Positions 52,021-61,033 of a stretch of 64,000 bases of DNA are shown in pieces. This DNA is from Eubacterium ruminantium (lineage in GTDB: Bacteria > Bacillota > Clostridia > Lachnospirales > Lachnospiraceae). The notes under the pieces were generated by a model that had not been told where the DNA came from, did not search any database, and was given only the letters and a program-made list of their open reading frames with translations. The DNA lies in assembly GCA_900108205.1 (NCBI GenBank), contig FNUU01000006.1:1-64000 (forward strand). The letters are read 5' to 3'. Positions within the stretch are counted from its first letter, which is position 1, and each line of letters opens with the position of its first letter. A program made the translations under genes and the position numbers.

Positions 52021-53742
52021 ATGGCAAATCTTTCATCACTTCGTAAGAAAAGCGTGGATGAGATACTCCGCGACACATATAAGAAGAGAAACAGCATGGG
52101 CTCACAGACGTTCCTGGGACAGCCACAGCAGGGAATGACAATAAAGCAGGAAGAAGTGGCAGGCTACCCATGTTATTTTATTATGCCCGAAAATTTTACA
52201 GGAAAACATCTTATATATTTATATGACAGCGATTATGCTTTTCCTGTTTCGAAGGATGAATATGATTTTTCTGTAACGCTGGCGAGAGAGACAGGCATGT
52301 GTCTGTGTCTTCCGATGTATCCGCTGGCACCGGATAAGGGCTGCAGAGAAGTATTTATGGTTCTGGATGCGGTATATGATCATCTTGTTCATAAGAAGAA
52401 GATAACAGATGTTATCCTTGCCGGATCGGGAGTCGGTGCGGGACTTGCTTTATCTATGACACTGCGTTCATGGAAGGAAGGCATGATCATACCGGATAAG
52501 CTTCTGCTTCTTTCTCCGGAGGTGGATTCGGAATTCTTTGATAAGGTACTGGAGAACAGACTGCTTAATGCATATTATGGAGACGGAATCTTTCATAGTG
52601 AGAACTACAGGGAGTTTATCAACAAATATTGGGTTGGAAATATGGCCGGACAGCTGGAATATACCAGCCCGATAAATGAAGACATGAGAGATCTCTGCGA
52701 CCATCTGATAATCATTTCCGGAACAGAAGATATATATAACTGTTATGCGAGAGAGCTGGCAGATAAAACTGTAAATGCAGGACTGCATGTGAGTTATTTT
52801 GAATTTCCGAGAATGCATCATAAGTTTTTCCATGACAAGGATCTGGACGAAACCAATCATGCGACACTTGCCATAGCAGACCTTCTTACTGACAGCCGGA
52901 ACAGGATCATTGATCAGTATATGTATGAGATCAAGGAAAGAGGCGAATGGTCCAAAAGGTATCCGGAGATATTCAAGGATAATGAAGCAACAAAGTATCT
53001 TGTAAATAATAATATTTCATATAAAAAGTATAAGAAGCAAAGTGAATTTATAAATCTTTCCAGAGCGGCAACCTGCAGATGCTTTGATGAAGAGGTCAGG
53101 AAGTTTATACTTCAGTATCCGATGAGTACGGTTGTATATCTTGGGTGCAGCCTTGATGCAATGTTTAAACGTATGGATAACGGCAGGGTAAACTGGTACA
53201 ATCTCGACAGTCCCGGAAAGATCTCTATAAGGCGCCTTTATACAACTGATTCAGAGAGAGAACACACAATAGTAAAATCTATTGATGATATGAGCTGGCT
53301 GGATGATATAAGATGTGATATAGGCTTCGGGCTTCTGTTTGTCTGCAGGGATTTCTTCCAGTATAAGACAGCAGCAGAGGTAAGTAAATTCCTGGAGAAG
53401 ATCTATAAAAAATTTCAGGGTGCTCAGGTAGTATTTAATGCTCCAAGCCTTGGAGGAAAAGTCGCGAAGAATATATATAACAGAAAAAATGATGTGGATT
53501 ATAAAAAATACAGATTATATCTGAATGATCCTGTCAGAGACATTTCTCTTTGGAATGTGGCATATTCGGTTATTCACGAGGATAACATTTTTAAGAATAT
53601 TTCGGCATCGAAGAGCTGGAATAAACGGACGAGACTCAGATTCTTCTACAATGCGAAAATAAATGGTGAGAGGATTATAAGGCTCCGGCTGGGAACAGAG
53701 AGGTACAGGATCTACCGTGACGGACATCTTATCAGAGTGTGA
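52021..53742 (+). CDS. Fusion of an alpha/beta-hydrolase-like domain with a leucine carboxyl methyltransferase-like domain
   Basis: 573 residues. Residues about 40-290 resemble acetyl-esterase/HSL-type hydrolases (YDFSVTLARETGMCLCLPMYPLAPDKG, then GTEDIY and MHHKF with the Asp and His positions). The HGGG oxyanion motif is replaced (LYDSDYAF), and the usual GDSAGG nucleophile elbow reads GSGVGA, so the Ser is shifted or lost. Residues about 320-573 resemble the LCM/PPM1 SAM-dependent methyltransferase family (VVYLGCSLDAMFKRMD as SAM loop, YNLDSP). The latter looks intact. Both halves are cytoplasmic. Substrate unknown. Confidence 0.7.
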   Translation: MANLSSLRKKSVDEILRDTYKKRNSMGSQTFLGQPQQGMTIKQEEVAGYPCYFIMPENFTGKHLIYLYDSDYAFPVSKDEYDFSVTLARETGMCLCLPMYPLAPDKGCREVFMVLDAVYDHLVHKKKITDVILAGSGVGAGLALSMTLRSWKEGMIIPDKLLLLSPEVDSEFFDKVLENRLLNAYYGDGIFHSENYREFINKYWVGNMAGQLEYTSPINEDMRDLCDHLIIISGTEDIYNCYARELADKTVNAGLHVSYFEFPRMHHKFFHDKDLDETNHATLAIADLLTDSRNRIIDQYMYEIKERGEWSKRYPEIFKDNEATKYLVNNNISYKKYKKQSEFINLSRAATCRCFDEEVRKFILQYPMSTVVYLGCSLDAMFKRMDNGRVNWYNLDSPGKISIRRLYTTDSEREHTIVKSIDDMSWLDDIRCDIGFGLLFVCRDFFQYKTAAEVSKFLEKIYKKFQGAQVVFNAPSLGGKVAKNIYNRKNDVDYKKYRLYLNDPVRDISLWNVAYSVIHEDNIFKNISASKSWNKRTRLRFFYNAKINGERIIRLRLGTERYRIYRDGHLIRV

Positions 53743-53914
53743 TCACCGGTGATCGCAGCGGTATCTTATCAGGAAAAACAAATAATCTGGACTGATTCGA
53801 TAATAAATGTAGAAATAAACAGTAAAACTATGCTATAATATATAAGTTATGCATGGATGCGCGTTAAGATCACAATCCATATGAGGTTAACAGAGGTTAA
53901 TAAATGTCAAGATA
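53743..53914. other. Gap between the fusion gene and the repeat array
   Basis: No gene. Contains a short copy of the 117-bp family (CTTATCAGGAAAAACAAATA at 53764-53783), a TATAAT-like sequence at 53832 and an ATGGAT/ATCCAT inverted repeat at 53853-53882. Confidence 0.4.
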
Positions 53915-54142
53915 CATTATGAGAAGCAAAAACCGCATCTCATAATCCTGCGGGACTAAAGTCCCTCCGGTAACTTATCAAGAAAAACAAATACTCGTTT
54001 CACTTGTGCTTGTTTTTCTTATGATAAGTTACATTATGAGAAGCAAAAACCGCATCTCATAATCCTGCGGGACTAAAGTCCCTCCGGTAACTTATCAAGA
54101 AAAACAAATACTCGTTTCACTTGTGCTTGTTTTTCTTATGAT
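53915..54142 (-). repeat. Tandem 117-bp three-hairpin repeats (two copies, reverse orientation) upstream of iorA
   Basis: Units begin at 53915 and 54032 and are the reverse complement of those at 48664-48956. GGGACTAAAGTCCC, CATTATGAG/CTCATAATC and GTAACTTATCA/TGATAAGTTAC are all present. The two copies are almost identical to each other. The second ends in a changed hairpin (ATGATTAAG) 60 bp before iorA. Confidence 0.93.
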
Positions 54143-54204
54143 TAAGATATATTTGACACTGACATAAAAAAATGAACTACTTAAATATATAAGGGAGGAC
54201 AGAA

Positions 54205-55950
54205 ATGGAAAAGAAGATAATGCTTGGTAATCAGGCTATCGCCAGAGGTGCTTATGAAGCGGGAGTAAAAGTATCCTCTGCATATCCGGGAACACCGAGT
54301 ACAGAAGTAAGTGAGTATCTGGTTAAATATGAAGGAGTATATGCTGAATGGGCGCCAAATGAAAAGGTTGCAACAGAGGTAGCTGTAGGTGCTTCAATGT
54401 CAGGCGTAAGAGCTATGTGTGCGATGAAGCATGTAGGTGTAAATGTTGCAGCGGATCCGCTTTATTCAGTATCATATATCGGTTCAAATGGCGGACTTGT
54501 TATGATCGCAGCGGATGATCCGGGACTTTACAGCTCACAGAATGAGCAGGATACAAGACGTGTTGCAAGAGCAGCATGTGTGCCGGTTGTAGAGCCATCT
54601 GATTCGGAAGAGGCAAGATATTTTACAAAGAGAGCATTTGAGATATCAGAAGAATACGATACACCTGTTATCGTACGTACAACAACAAGACTTGCACATT
54701 CGCAGGGACTTGTTAATCTTGAAGAAAGAGTTGAACCGGACGATAAGCCTTATGAAAGAAATCCTGCAAAGAATATCATGATGCCGGGAAATGCAAAGGG
54801 CAGACATCTTGTTGTTGAAGCAAGAACAAATCGTCTTATCGAGGATGCATGTACTCTTGACATCAATAAGGTTACTTATAATGATACAAAGATCGGTGTT
54901 ATAACAAGCGGAATTCCGTACCAGTATGTAAAGGAAGTTCTTCCGAATGCATCAATACTTAAACTTGGACTTGTTAATCCGCTTCCAAAGAAGCTTATTG
55001 AAGAATTTGCTTCAAAGGTTGAGACACTTTATATAGTTGAAGAGCTCGAGCCTGTTATCGAAGAGCAGGTTAAGTCATGGGGTATTAAGTGTATCGGTAA
55101 AGAGATATTTACAATTCAGGGTGAATACAGTGCCAATATGCTCCGTAAGGCAATCCTTGGTGAGACAGTTGAAGCTGATGAGGCAGCCAAGGTTCCTATG
55201 AGACCACCTATCCTTTGTCCTGGATGCCCTCACAGAGCTACATTCTCTGTTCTTAAAAAGCTTAAGATACATGCTTCCGGAGATATCGGATGTTATACAC
55301 TTGGAGCAGTTGCACCGCTTAATGTTGTAGATACTACACTTTGTATGGGTGCAAGTATTTCTATGCTTCATGGTATGGAGAAGGCTAAGGGCAGCGAGTT
55401 TGTAAAGAACTGGGTTGCTGTTATCGGTGATTCAACATTTATGCATACCGGTGTTAATTCACTTATGAATATGGCTTACAACAAGGCTACCGGAACAGTT
55501 ATCATCCTTGATAATTCAACAACCGGTATGACAGGCCATCAGGATAATCCTGCAACAGGTAAGACACTGAATGGGGAGACCACTCTTGCAATCGATCTTG
55601 TAAAGATATGTGAGGCTATGAATATAAAGCATGTTACAGTGGTTGATCCATATGATCTTGAGAAATTCGAAGAGGTTGTTAAGACAGAGGTTGCCCGTGA
55701 TGAGCTTTCAGTTATAATAGCTCAGTCACCTTGTGCACTCCTTAAGGAATATGTCCCTGCAGGAAAGTGCTATGTTGATCCTGAAAAGTGCCGTAAATGC
55801 GGAAAGTGCCTTGTAGCAGGCTGTCCTGCCATTAAGAAGGATAAGGAAACCGGCAAGGCTGTAATAGATGATACAATGTGCAATGGCTGTGGACTCTGCA
55901 TGAAGAATTGTCCATTTGAAGCTATTTCACTTAAGAAGAGAGGTGAGTAA
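54205..55950 (+). CDS. iorA: Indolepyruvate:ferredoxin oxidoreductase, alpha subunit
   Basis: 581 residues, full length. It oxidatively decarboxylates aryl pyruvates (from Trp, Phe, Tyr transamination) to aryl-acetyl-CoA, reducing ferredoxin, or the reverse. An N-terminal pyrimidine-binding domain (AYPGTPSTEVSEYL), the TPP-binding region (GDIGCYTLGAV and IGDSTFMHTGVNS, about 352-420) and two C-terminal 4Fe-4S motifs (CRKCGKCLVAGCP and CNGCGLCMKNCP) are visible. Typically oxygen-sensitive, in anaerobes. Ribosome site AGGGAGGAC. iorB starts 1 bp downstream. Confidence 0.96.
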   Translation: MEKKIMLGNQAIARGAYEAGVKVSSAYPGTPSTEVSEYLVKYEGVYAEWAPNEKVATEVAVGASMSGVRAMCAMKHVGVNVAADPLYSVSYIGSNGGLVMIAADDPGLYSSQNEQDTRRVARAACVPVVEPSDSEEARYFTKRAFEISEEYDTPVIVRTTTRLAHSQGLVNLEERVEPDDKPYERNPAKNIMMPGNAKGRHLVVEARTNRLIEDACTLDINKVTYNDTKIGVITSGIPYQYVKEVLPNASILKLGLVNPLPKKLIEEFASKVETLYIVEELEPVIEEQVKSWGIKCIGKEIFTIQGEYSANMLRKAILGETVEADEAAKVPMRPPILCPGCPHRATFSVLKKLKIHASGDIGCYTLGAVAPLNVVDTTLCMGASISMLHGMEKAKGSEFVKNWVAVIGDSTFMHTGVNSLMNMAYNKATGTVIILDNSTTGMTGHQDNPATGKTLNGETTLAIDLVKICEAMNIKHVTVVDPYDLEKFEEVVKTEVARDELSVIIAQSPCALLKEYVPAGKCYVDPEKCRKCGKCLVAGCPAIKKDKETGKAVIDDTMCNGCGLCMKNCPFEAISLKKRGE

Positions 55951-55951
55951 T

Positions 55952-56521
55952 ATGGCAGTAAAGAATATTATCATAGTTGGCGTTGGCGGACAGGGAACAC
56001 TTCTTACAAGCCGTATTCTCGGAGGTCTTGCCCTTGATGCAGGATATGATGTAAAGCTTTCTGAGGTCCACGGTATGGCTCAGAGAGGCGGAAGTGTTGT
56101 AACTTATGTAAGATATGGCGAAAATGTTGCAGAACCAATTGTAGAAGAGGGCTGCGCAGATGTGCTTATAGCATTTGAGAGACTTGAAGCAAAGCGTTAT
56201 GCACATTTCCTTAAGAAGGACGGAGTAATAATCGTAAATGATCAGCGTATCGATCCGATGCCTGTTATAACCGGTGCGGCAGAGTATCCGGAAGGAATCA
56301 TCGAAGAGCTTTCATCAAAGTATAAGGTTTATTCTATCGACGCAATGAATAAGGCAAAGGAAATCGGCAACACAAGAACATTTAACGTTATAGTTCTTGG
56401 TATGGCTGCAAGACATATGGATTATACTGTAGAGCAGTGGGAAAATGTTATCAGAAATACTGTTCCTGCAAAGACTGTCGATATCAACCTTAAGGCCTTC
56501 CATGCAGGATATGAGATGTAG
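55952..56521 (+). CDS. iorB: Indolepyruvate:ferredoxin oxidoreductase, beta subunit
   Basis: 189 residues from the ATG at 55952, right after the iorA stop; an upstream in-frame ATG at 55916 lies inside iorA and is not supported. The gamma-type domain shows IIIVGVGGQGTLLTSRIL (5-22) and EVHGMAQRGGSVVTYVRYG (about 43-61), both hallmarks of 2-oxoacid oxidoreductase gamma subunits. Works as partner of IorA. A terminator follows at 56570-56606. Confidence 0.95.
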   Translation: MAVKNIIIVGVGGQGTLLTSRILGGLALDAGYDVKLSEVHGMAQRGGSVVTYVRYGENVAEPIVEEGCADVLIAFERLEAKRYAHFLKKDGVIIVNDQRIDPMPVITGAAEYPEGIIEELSSKYKVYSIDAMNKAKEIGNTRTFNVIVLGMAARHMDYTVEQWENVIRNTVPAKTVDINLKAFHAGYEM

Positions 56522-56569
56522 GGATATAACAAAAGCCGTTTGTAAAACAAAATATCTATGAATTAATGA

Positions 56570-56606
56570 GGTCTCCTGAAATGTGTATTTTTAGGAGGCC
56601 TTTTTA
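56570..56606 (+). terminator. Terminator of the iorAB operon
   Basis: GGTCTCCT (56570-56577) pairs with AGGAGGCC (56593-56600), then TTTTT. Confidence 0.85.
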
Positions 56607-56608
56607 TG

Positions 56609-56633
56609 TAATAGGAAACCTGCGTTCCTATTA
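56609..56633. repeat. Short perfect hairpin after iorB
   Basis: TAATAGGAA-ACCTGCG-TTCCTATTA is a 9-bp perfect inverted repeat; the left arm and the following TATATAAAAAACG recur near 51709. The rest of the gap to 56840 contains no gene. Confidence 0.55.
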
Positions 56634-56842
56634 TATAAAAAACGTCGGGATGTGTCTTGACGCGAATTATTTTTAGTTACCTTTGGCAACATGCGCCTCT
56701 CGTGGAGCATGCTGCAGGCGGCAGGCTTGTTTTTTATACGGAATATGTGGCAGACCGGAAGATGTGTAGATTTTCATCGGTATCGTTACAGTATAGTGTT
56801 TTCGGATAAAAAACATGTGTGTAAATAATAATGATTGTATGG

Positions 56843-56848
56843 TATAAT
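56843..56848 (+). promoter_or_regulatory. Possible -10 element of the Nif11-leader gene
   Basis: TATAAT at 56843-56848, no good -35 (TGTAAA at 17 bp). It lies 126 bp before the gene. Confidence 0.35.
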
Positions 56849-56973
56849 AAACTATATATCTGTTGTGTGGTGAACAGTAAAGAGCAATCAGCTGATGTGA
56901 TATTTTCAAGGTGTTTATTATGAATCGTGAGCAATTCGTGAGACTATTGATCTGAGAAAAAGGGAGGGATACT

Positions 56974-57408
56974 ATGTCGGCAGAAAATGTAAAAAAATTC
57001 AAAAAAGATTTCAATGAAAATGAAGAATTAAAAGAAAAGATAAAAAAAGAACTGGAAGCATTTAAAGACAGTGGTAAAAAGGAAAAAGAGCTTATTCCTG
57101 AAATAGCAAGAAAACTGGGATATGATTTTACAGATGAAGAATTTAAAGAAGAAATCATGAATGAGAAAGAATTGAGTGCTGAAGAGCTTGCCAATGTGTC
57201 AGGCGGATATTTTGGCCTTGACGAGGATGCTCCGGATGGTCATGAAGCTACCTGTCTCATGTATTATTACGACTGTATGGATGATTATTATTACAGCAGG
57301 GGTATTTGTAAATATTGTGGATCAAGGGATATAACCTGGCTGGAAGGAGATCATAAAGAATCAATGAAATGTTGGACTTGCGGTTCCAGATTATATAAAG
57401 ACTGGTGA
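56974..57408 (+). CDS. Nif11-like leader peptide / RiPP-precursor-like protein with a zinc-ribbon-like core
   Basis: 144 residues, with AGGGAGGGAT 5 bases before the start. Residues 1-78 are helical and charged and end in LSAEELANVSGG (67-78), the double-glycine leader signature of Nif11/NHLP precursors cut by C39-type peptidases. The remaining 66 residues have six Cys (94, 101, 112, 115, 133, 136). Cys112/115 and 133/136 form two CxxC knuckles (CKYCGSR and CWTCGSR) like a zinc ribbon, unlike the usual Ser/Thr/Cys-rich lanthipeptide core. There is no LanM, radical SAM maturase or C39 transporter next to it. It may be matured elsewhere or be a non-RiPP protein that borrowed the leader. Confidence 0.75.
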   Translation: MSAENVKKFKKDFNENEELKEKIKKELEAFKDSGKKEKELIPEIARKLGYDFTDEEFKEEIMNEKELSAEELANVSGGYFGLDEDAPDGHEATCLMYYYDCMDDYYYSRGICKYCGSRDITWLEGDHKESMKCWTCGSRLYKDW

Positions 57409-57542
57409 TTACTGCGCATTCAATAAAAAACTTTATTGCATTAACGTGTTAGCATGGTATATAATTAAAGCGTTGCGTGATAACTTTTTAAAATTAAGTT
57501 ACGCAGCGCTTTAAAAATATAATGACCAGGGAGAATGTAATT

Positions 57543-59177
57543 ATGCCAATTACAGATTTATTGGAGAGAAATGCAAGAGAATATGGGGATGAGATCGCTC
57601 TTGTAGAAGTTAATCCTGCGATAAAGGAAAAGCGAAGGGTTACATGGAAAGAATTTGAACTTATGCAGCCAAGTGTGGACGAACCATACAGAAGAGAGAT
57701 AACATGGAGCGTTTTTAATGAAAAAGCAAACCGTTTTGCAAATCTTCTTCTTTCCAGAGGAATTAAGAAAAATGACAAAGTAGGTATCCTGCTTATGAAC
57801 TGCCTTGAGTGGCTTCCGATATATTTTGGTGTCCTTAAGACAGGAGCGATAGCAGTACCGTTTAATTTCAGATATACAGCAGATGAGATTGAATACTGCG
57901 CCAAGCTTGCGGAGGTTGATATCCTTGTGTTCGGGCCTGAATTCATAGGAAGAATGGAATCAATCGCAGACAAGATCTCCAAGAAGGTTAATCTTGTATA
58001 TGTAGGTGAGGGATGCCCTTCATTTGCTGAGGATTATACAGCGCTTACAGTAAATTGCAGCAGCGTATCTCCTGATATCACACTTACGGATGATGATTAT
58101 GCAGCTATTTATTTTTCATCAGGAACCACAGGCTTTCCGAAGGCTATCCTTCATAAGCACAGAAGTCTTTCACATTCGGCAAAGGTTGAACAGAATCATC
58201 ACGGACAGACACATGATGATGTATTCCTCTGTATTCCGCCTCTTTATCATACAGGCGCAAAGATGCACTGGTTCGGAAGCCTTATATCCGGAAGTAAGGC
58301 TGTACTCTTAAAGGGAACAACTCCGGAATATGTACTGGATACGGTAAGCCGTGAGCATTGTACTATCGTTTGGCTTCTTGTTCCATGGGCTCAGGATATA
58401 CTTATCGCACTTGAAAGCGGACAGCTGAAGAAGGAAGATTATAATCTTGATCAGTGGAGACTTATGCATATCGGTGCTCAGCCGGTTCCGGCAAGTCTCA
58501 TCGCAAGATGGAAGAAGATATTCCCGAATCATCAGTATGATACAAATTATGGTCTTTCAGAATCCATCGGTCCCGGCTGCGTTCATTTGGGCGTAGAGAA
58601 TATTCACAAGGTTGGTGCTATCGGTGTTCCGGGCTATGGCTGGGAGACAAAGATAGTTGATGAAGAAAGAAATGAAGTTCCGAAGGGCGAAGTTGGTGAG
58701 CTTGCAGTTAAGGGTCCCGGTGTTATGGAATGCTATTACCGTAATAAAAAGGCAACAGAAGAGTGCCTTTCTGACGGATGGCTGTTTACCGGGGATATGG
58801 CAAAGCTTGACGAGGACGGATTTATCTGGCTGGTTGACCGCAAGAAGGATGTTATCATAAGCGGTGGAGAGAATATCTATCCGGTACAGATAGAAGATTT
58901 CATGATGAAAAATGATAAGATTCAGGATGTGGCTGTTATCGGTATCGGTGATCAGCGTCTTGGTGAAATCTCAGCAGCTATCGTTCAGCTGAAGGAAGGT
59001 AAGTTCGCTACAGAGGAAGAAATAAATGAATTCTGTCTTGAACTTCCGAGATATAAGAGACCTCGTAAGATAATTTTTGCTGATGTGCCAAGAAATGCAA
59101 CAGGAAAGATTGAAAAACCAAAGCTTCGTGAGATGTACGGAACCGTTAACCTTGTAGCAGAAGAGAACAACAGTTAA
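57543..59177 (+). CDS. Acyl-CoA synthetase (AMP-forming)
   Basis: 544 residues from the ATG at 57543 (AGGGAG 10 bases upstream), which gives the normal N terminus MPITDLLER; the ATG at 57522 precedes that site. The AMP-binding signature YFSSGTTGFPKAILHKH (about 190) and later motifs YGLSES, GWLFTGDMAKLDEDGFIWLVDRKKDVI (about 414-440) and the C-terminal Lys in NATGKIEKPKL are all intact. It activates a carboxylic acid as adenylate and then CoA thioester. Substrate unknown; closeness to iorAB suggests aryl acids, which is inference only. Confidence 0.92.
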   Translation: MPITDLLERNAREYGDEIALVEVNPAIKEKRRVTWKEFELMQPSVDEPYRREITWSVFNEKANRFANLLLSRGIKKNDKVGILLMNCLEWLPIYFGVLKTGAIAVPFNFRYTADEIEYCAKLAEVDILVFGPEFIGRMESIADKISKKVNLVYVGEGCPSFAEDYTALTVNCSSVSPDITLTDDDYAAIYFSSGTTGFPKAILHKHRSLSHSAKVEQNHHGQTHDDVFLCIPPLYHTGAKMHWFGSLISGSKAVLLKGTTPEYVLDTVSREHCTIVWLLVPWAQDILIALESGQLKKEDYNLDQWRLMHIGAQPVPASLIARWKKIFPNHQYDTNYGLSESIGPGCVHLGVENIHKVGAIGVPGYGWETKIVDEERNEVPKGEVGELAVKGPGVMECYYRNKKATEECLSDGWLFTGDMAKLDEDGFIWLVDRKKDVIISGGENIYPVQIEDFMMKNDKIQDVAVIGIGDQRLGEISAAIVQLKEGKFATEEEINEFCLELPRYKRPRKIIFADVPRNATGKIEKPKLREMYGTVNLVAEENNS

Positions 59178-59191
59178 ATATAAAGTATAAA

Positions 59192-59237
59192 AAGAGAGCT
59201 GATCGATAGTATTTTCTATCGGTCAGCTCTCTTTTTT
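59192..59237. terminator. Bidirectional terminator between the CoA ligase and the YdcF-like gene
   Basis: AAGAGAGCTGATCGATAG (59192-59209) pairs with 59216-59233 over about 18 bp with one wobble, with T run on the plus side and A run on the other. Confidence 0.95.
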
Positions 59238-59247
59238 GCTTTACAAG

Positions 59248-60762
59248 CTACAGCAGCTTCAGTATAAACTGTATATTGCCCATCATTATTGCCTGCATAA
59301 CGATAATAAGGAGGAGCAGTATGTGAATTTTTCTTTCTGTAACCAGCATTCCTACAAACTCTCTGATCAGTGCGTTTGGCCAGAAATACCATTTTGTTTT
59401 TGCTCCCATTCCATCGGCATTCATACCTACGGATGCTGCCAGCATTCCGCCTCTGAATACGTGGTAATTGGTGGTTGAAAAGGCTATAGAAGCATTTTCT
59501 GATTTTGAATCAATTATTTCCTTGGAGTAAGCCATATTCTGCAGGGTGTTGAGGGATCTTGTTTCCGGAAGGATCTGTTCCTCAGGAATACCCTGGCTTA
59601 TCAGATAACGTTTCATGGCTTCTCCCTCTGCCATAATTTCGTCGTCACCCTGACCGCCGGACGGAACAAAAAAGGCTTTCTTTCCGGTGGCTTCAAGCTG
59701 AGCTTTATAGAAGGCGATGGCACGGTCGACTCTTCCTCTGAGAAGCGGATAGAGAGTACCGTCTTTTTTTATGCCGCAGCCGAGTATTATCAGGTAGTCC
59801 TTGTCAAACTTTGGCTTATGGCGACCTGCTTTCAGAGCCAGAATCAAAGTGACAAGTAAATTGCACTCAAAATATACAAAGACAGATGAAACTATACCTC
59901 TCGTGAGAGCTTCGGCCATATGCTTAGGGGAAACCTTAAGATATTCGAAGGCTTCATCCGAGAAGAAGATAAATTGTATCAACACCAGGATCACACCGGA
60001 TAACAGCAAAAAGCTGATAATGATACCCAGCAGGTTAGAGAGTCGCTTTCCTTCTCGCTTTATAAGTGTGAAATTACTGATACTCATAAGCAGTGAGAAG
60101 ATCAGTAAAAACGGAGTAGACAGTAAGGAAATTGCTGTCAGTACAAAACTGTTAAAAGTAAAGAAATACAGACCGTTCATTTTTTCAGGATTAAACAGTG
60201 CGTAGGTCGAAAACGGAAGAAGTGCCAGACCCTGAAGCATATAATACATGGAAAGCCCAAGGGATATAATGGTATGATATGAGAAGAAGGCTGCTTTTTT
60301 GCTTCTTCTATATAATACAAAAGTATATATTCCAAATGTGATATAAAAAATAGTTACTGCCAGGAATATAAACTGGTATCCGTTGAAATTAAATTCGCCG
60401 TTAGAGTATAAAAAAAGGCTTTTTGTGACTGATATCGAGAAACTCTGGACATCATGGGTTGTGCTTCCGTCATCCCATGTTTTTTCGCAGTCTAACGTAG
60501 AGTAGACTGTACCGGGCTTTAAACCTTTGTATCTGATATGTATTGTATCAGCATTTTCTTTTACATAGGTACATTCAGCTATACCTTCTTTTTTAAATTT
60601 AACCGTTACAGAAGAGTAAGGACTATCCGAAAGGTGTGTTGCATATATATCCAGAGTCTTTCCCATGGGGTAAACGAAAATACATGCTACGCCTAGTAAA
60701 ACGCCGGATACAAGGAGATATATTATGATTTTTTTTATAAATGATGTGTTATGTTTATTCAT
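59248..60762 (-). CDS. Polytopic membrane protein with a YdcF/SanA-type (DUF218) domain
   Basis: 504 residues. A first membrane segment (about 10-30) and an external domain (about 31-120) are followed by some five hydrophobic segments (about 122-310). The DUF218 domain is at about 322-475: YLIILGCGIKKDGTLYPLLRGRVDRAI, VPSGGQGDDEIMAEGEAMKRYL, LPETRSLNTLQNM and STTNYHVFRGGMLA. A last membrane helix closes the protein. The family includes SanA and ElyC, linked to envelope integrity; biochemical role unknown. The start has AAAGGGA upstream on the minus strand. Confidence 0.88.
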   Translation of the reverse strand: MNKHNTSFIKKIIIYLLVSGVLLGVACIFVYPMGKTLDIYATHLSDSPYSSVTVKFKKEGIAECTYVKENADTIHIRYKGLKPGTVYSTLDCEKTWDDGSTTHDVQSFSISVTKSLFLYSNGEFNFNGYQFIFLAVTIFYITFGIYTFVLYRRSKKAAFFSYHTIISLGLSMYYMLQGLALLPFSTYALFNPEKMNGLYFFTFNSFVLTAISLLSTPFLLIFSLLMSISNFTLIKREGKRLSNLLGIIISFLLLSGVILVLIQFIFFSDEAFEYLKVSPKHMAEALTRGIVSSVFVYFECNLLVTLILALKAGRHKPKFDKDYLIILGCGIKKDGTLYPLLRGRVDRAIAFYKAQLEATGKKAFFVPSGGQGDDEIMAEGEAMKRYLISQGIPEEQILPETRSLNTLQNMAYSKEIIDSKSENASIAFSTTNYHVFRGGMLAASVGMNADGMGAKTKWYFWPNALIREFVGMLVTERKIHILLLLIIVMQAIMMGNIQFILKLL

Positions 60763-60999
60763 TGAAACAGTTCCCTTTTCTGAGATTCATTCAAGTATAA
60801 TGTGTAAAAACTAAAAAATCAATAAACATTTCCTTTGAAGTGGGAAACTGGCTGAGGTCTTCATAAAAGCAAAGTGAAAATAAGACAAAAAAGATGGCGA
60901 ATTCAAGACGATCTTCGTTATAATGCACAAGCGAACTTGTGTATTATTAACAAAATTTAATAATTCGGGCAAAATATGGTGAAAATATACAAAATACGG

Positions 61000-61027
61000 T
61001 TGCTTTTTTATGTAAAAGTGATATAAT
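61000..61027 (+). promoter_or_regulatory. Promoter of the candidate small RNA
   Basis: TTGCTT (61000-61005), 16-bp spacer, TATAAT (61022-61027). Confidence 0.65.
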
Positions 61028-61033
61028 TGCATT

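Noticed and set aside
20366-53866. 15-base match (TGGATGCGCGTTAAG) between the T-box leader and 53853-53867
   Set aside because: One shared 15-mer is expected by chance in a window of this size, and the flanks do not match.
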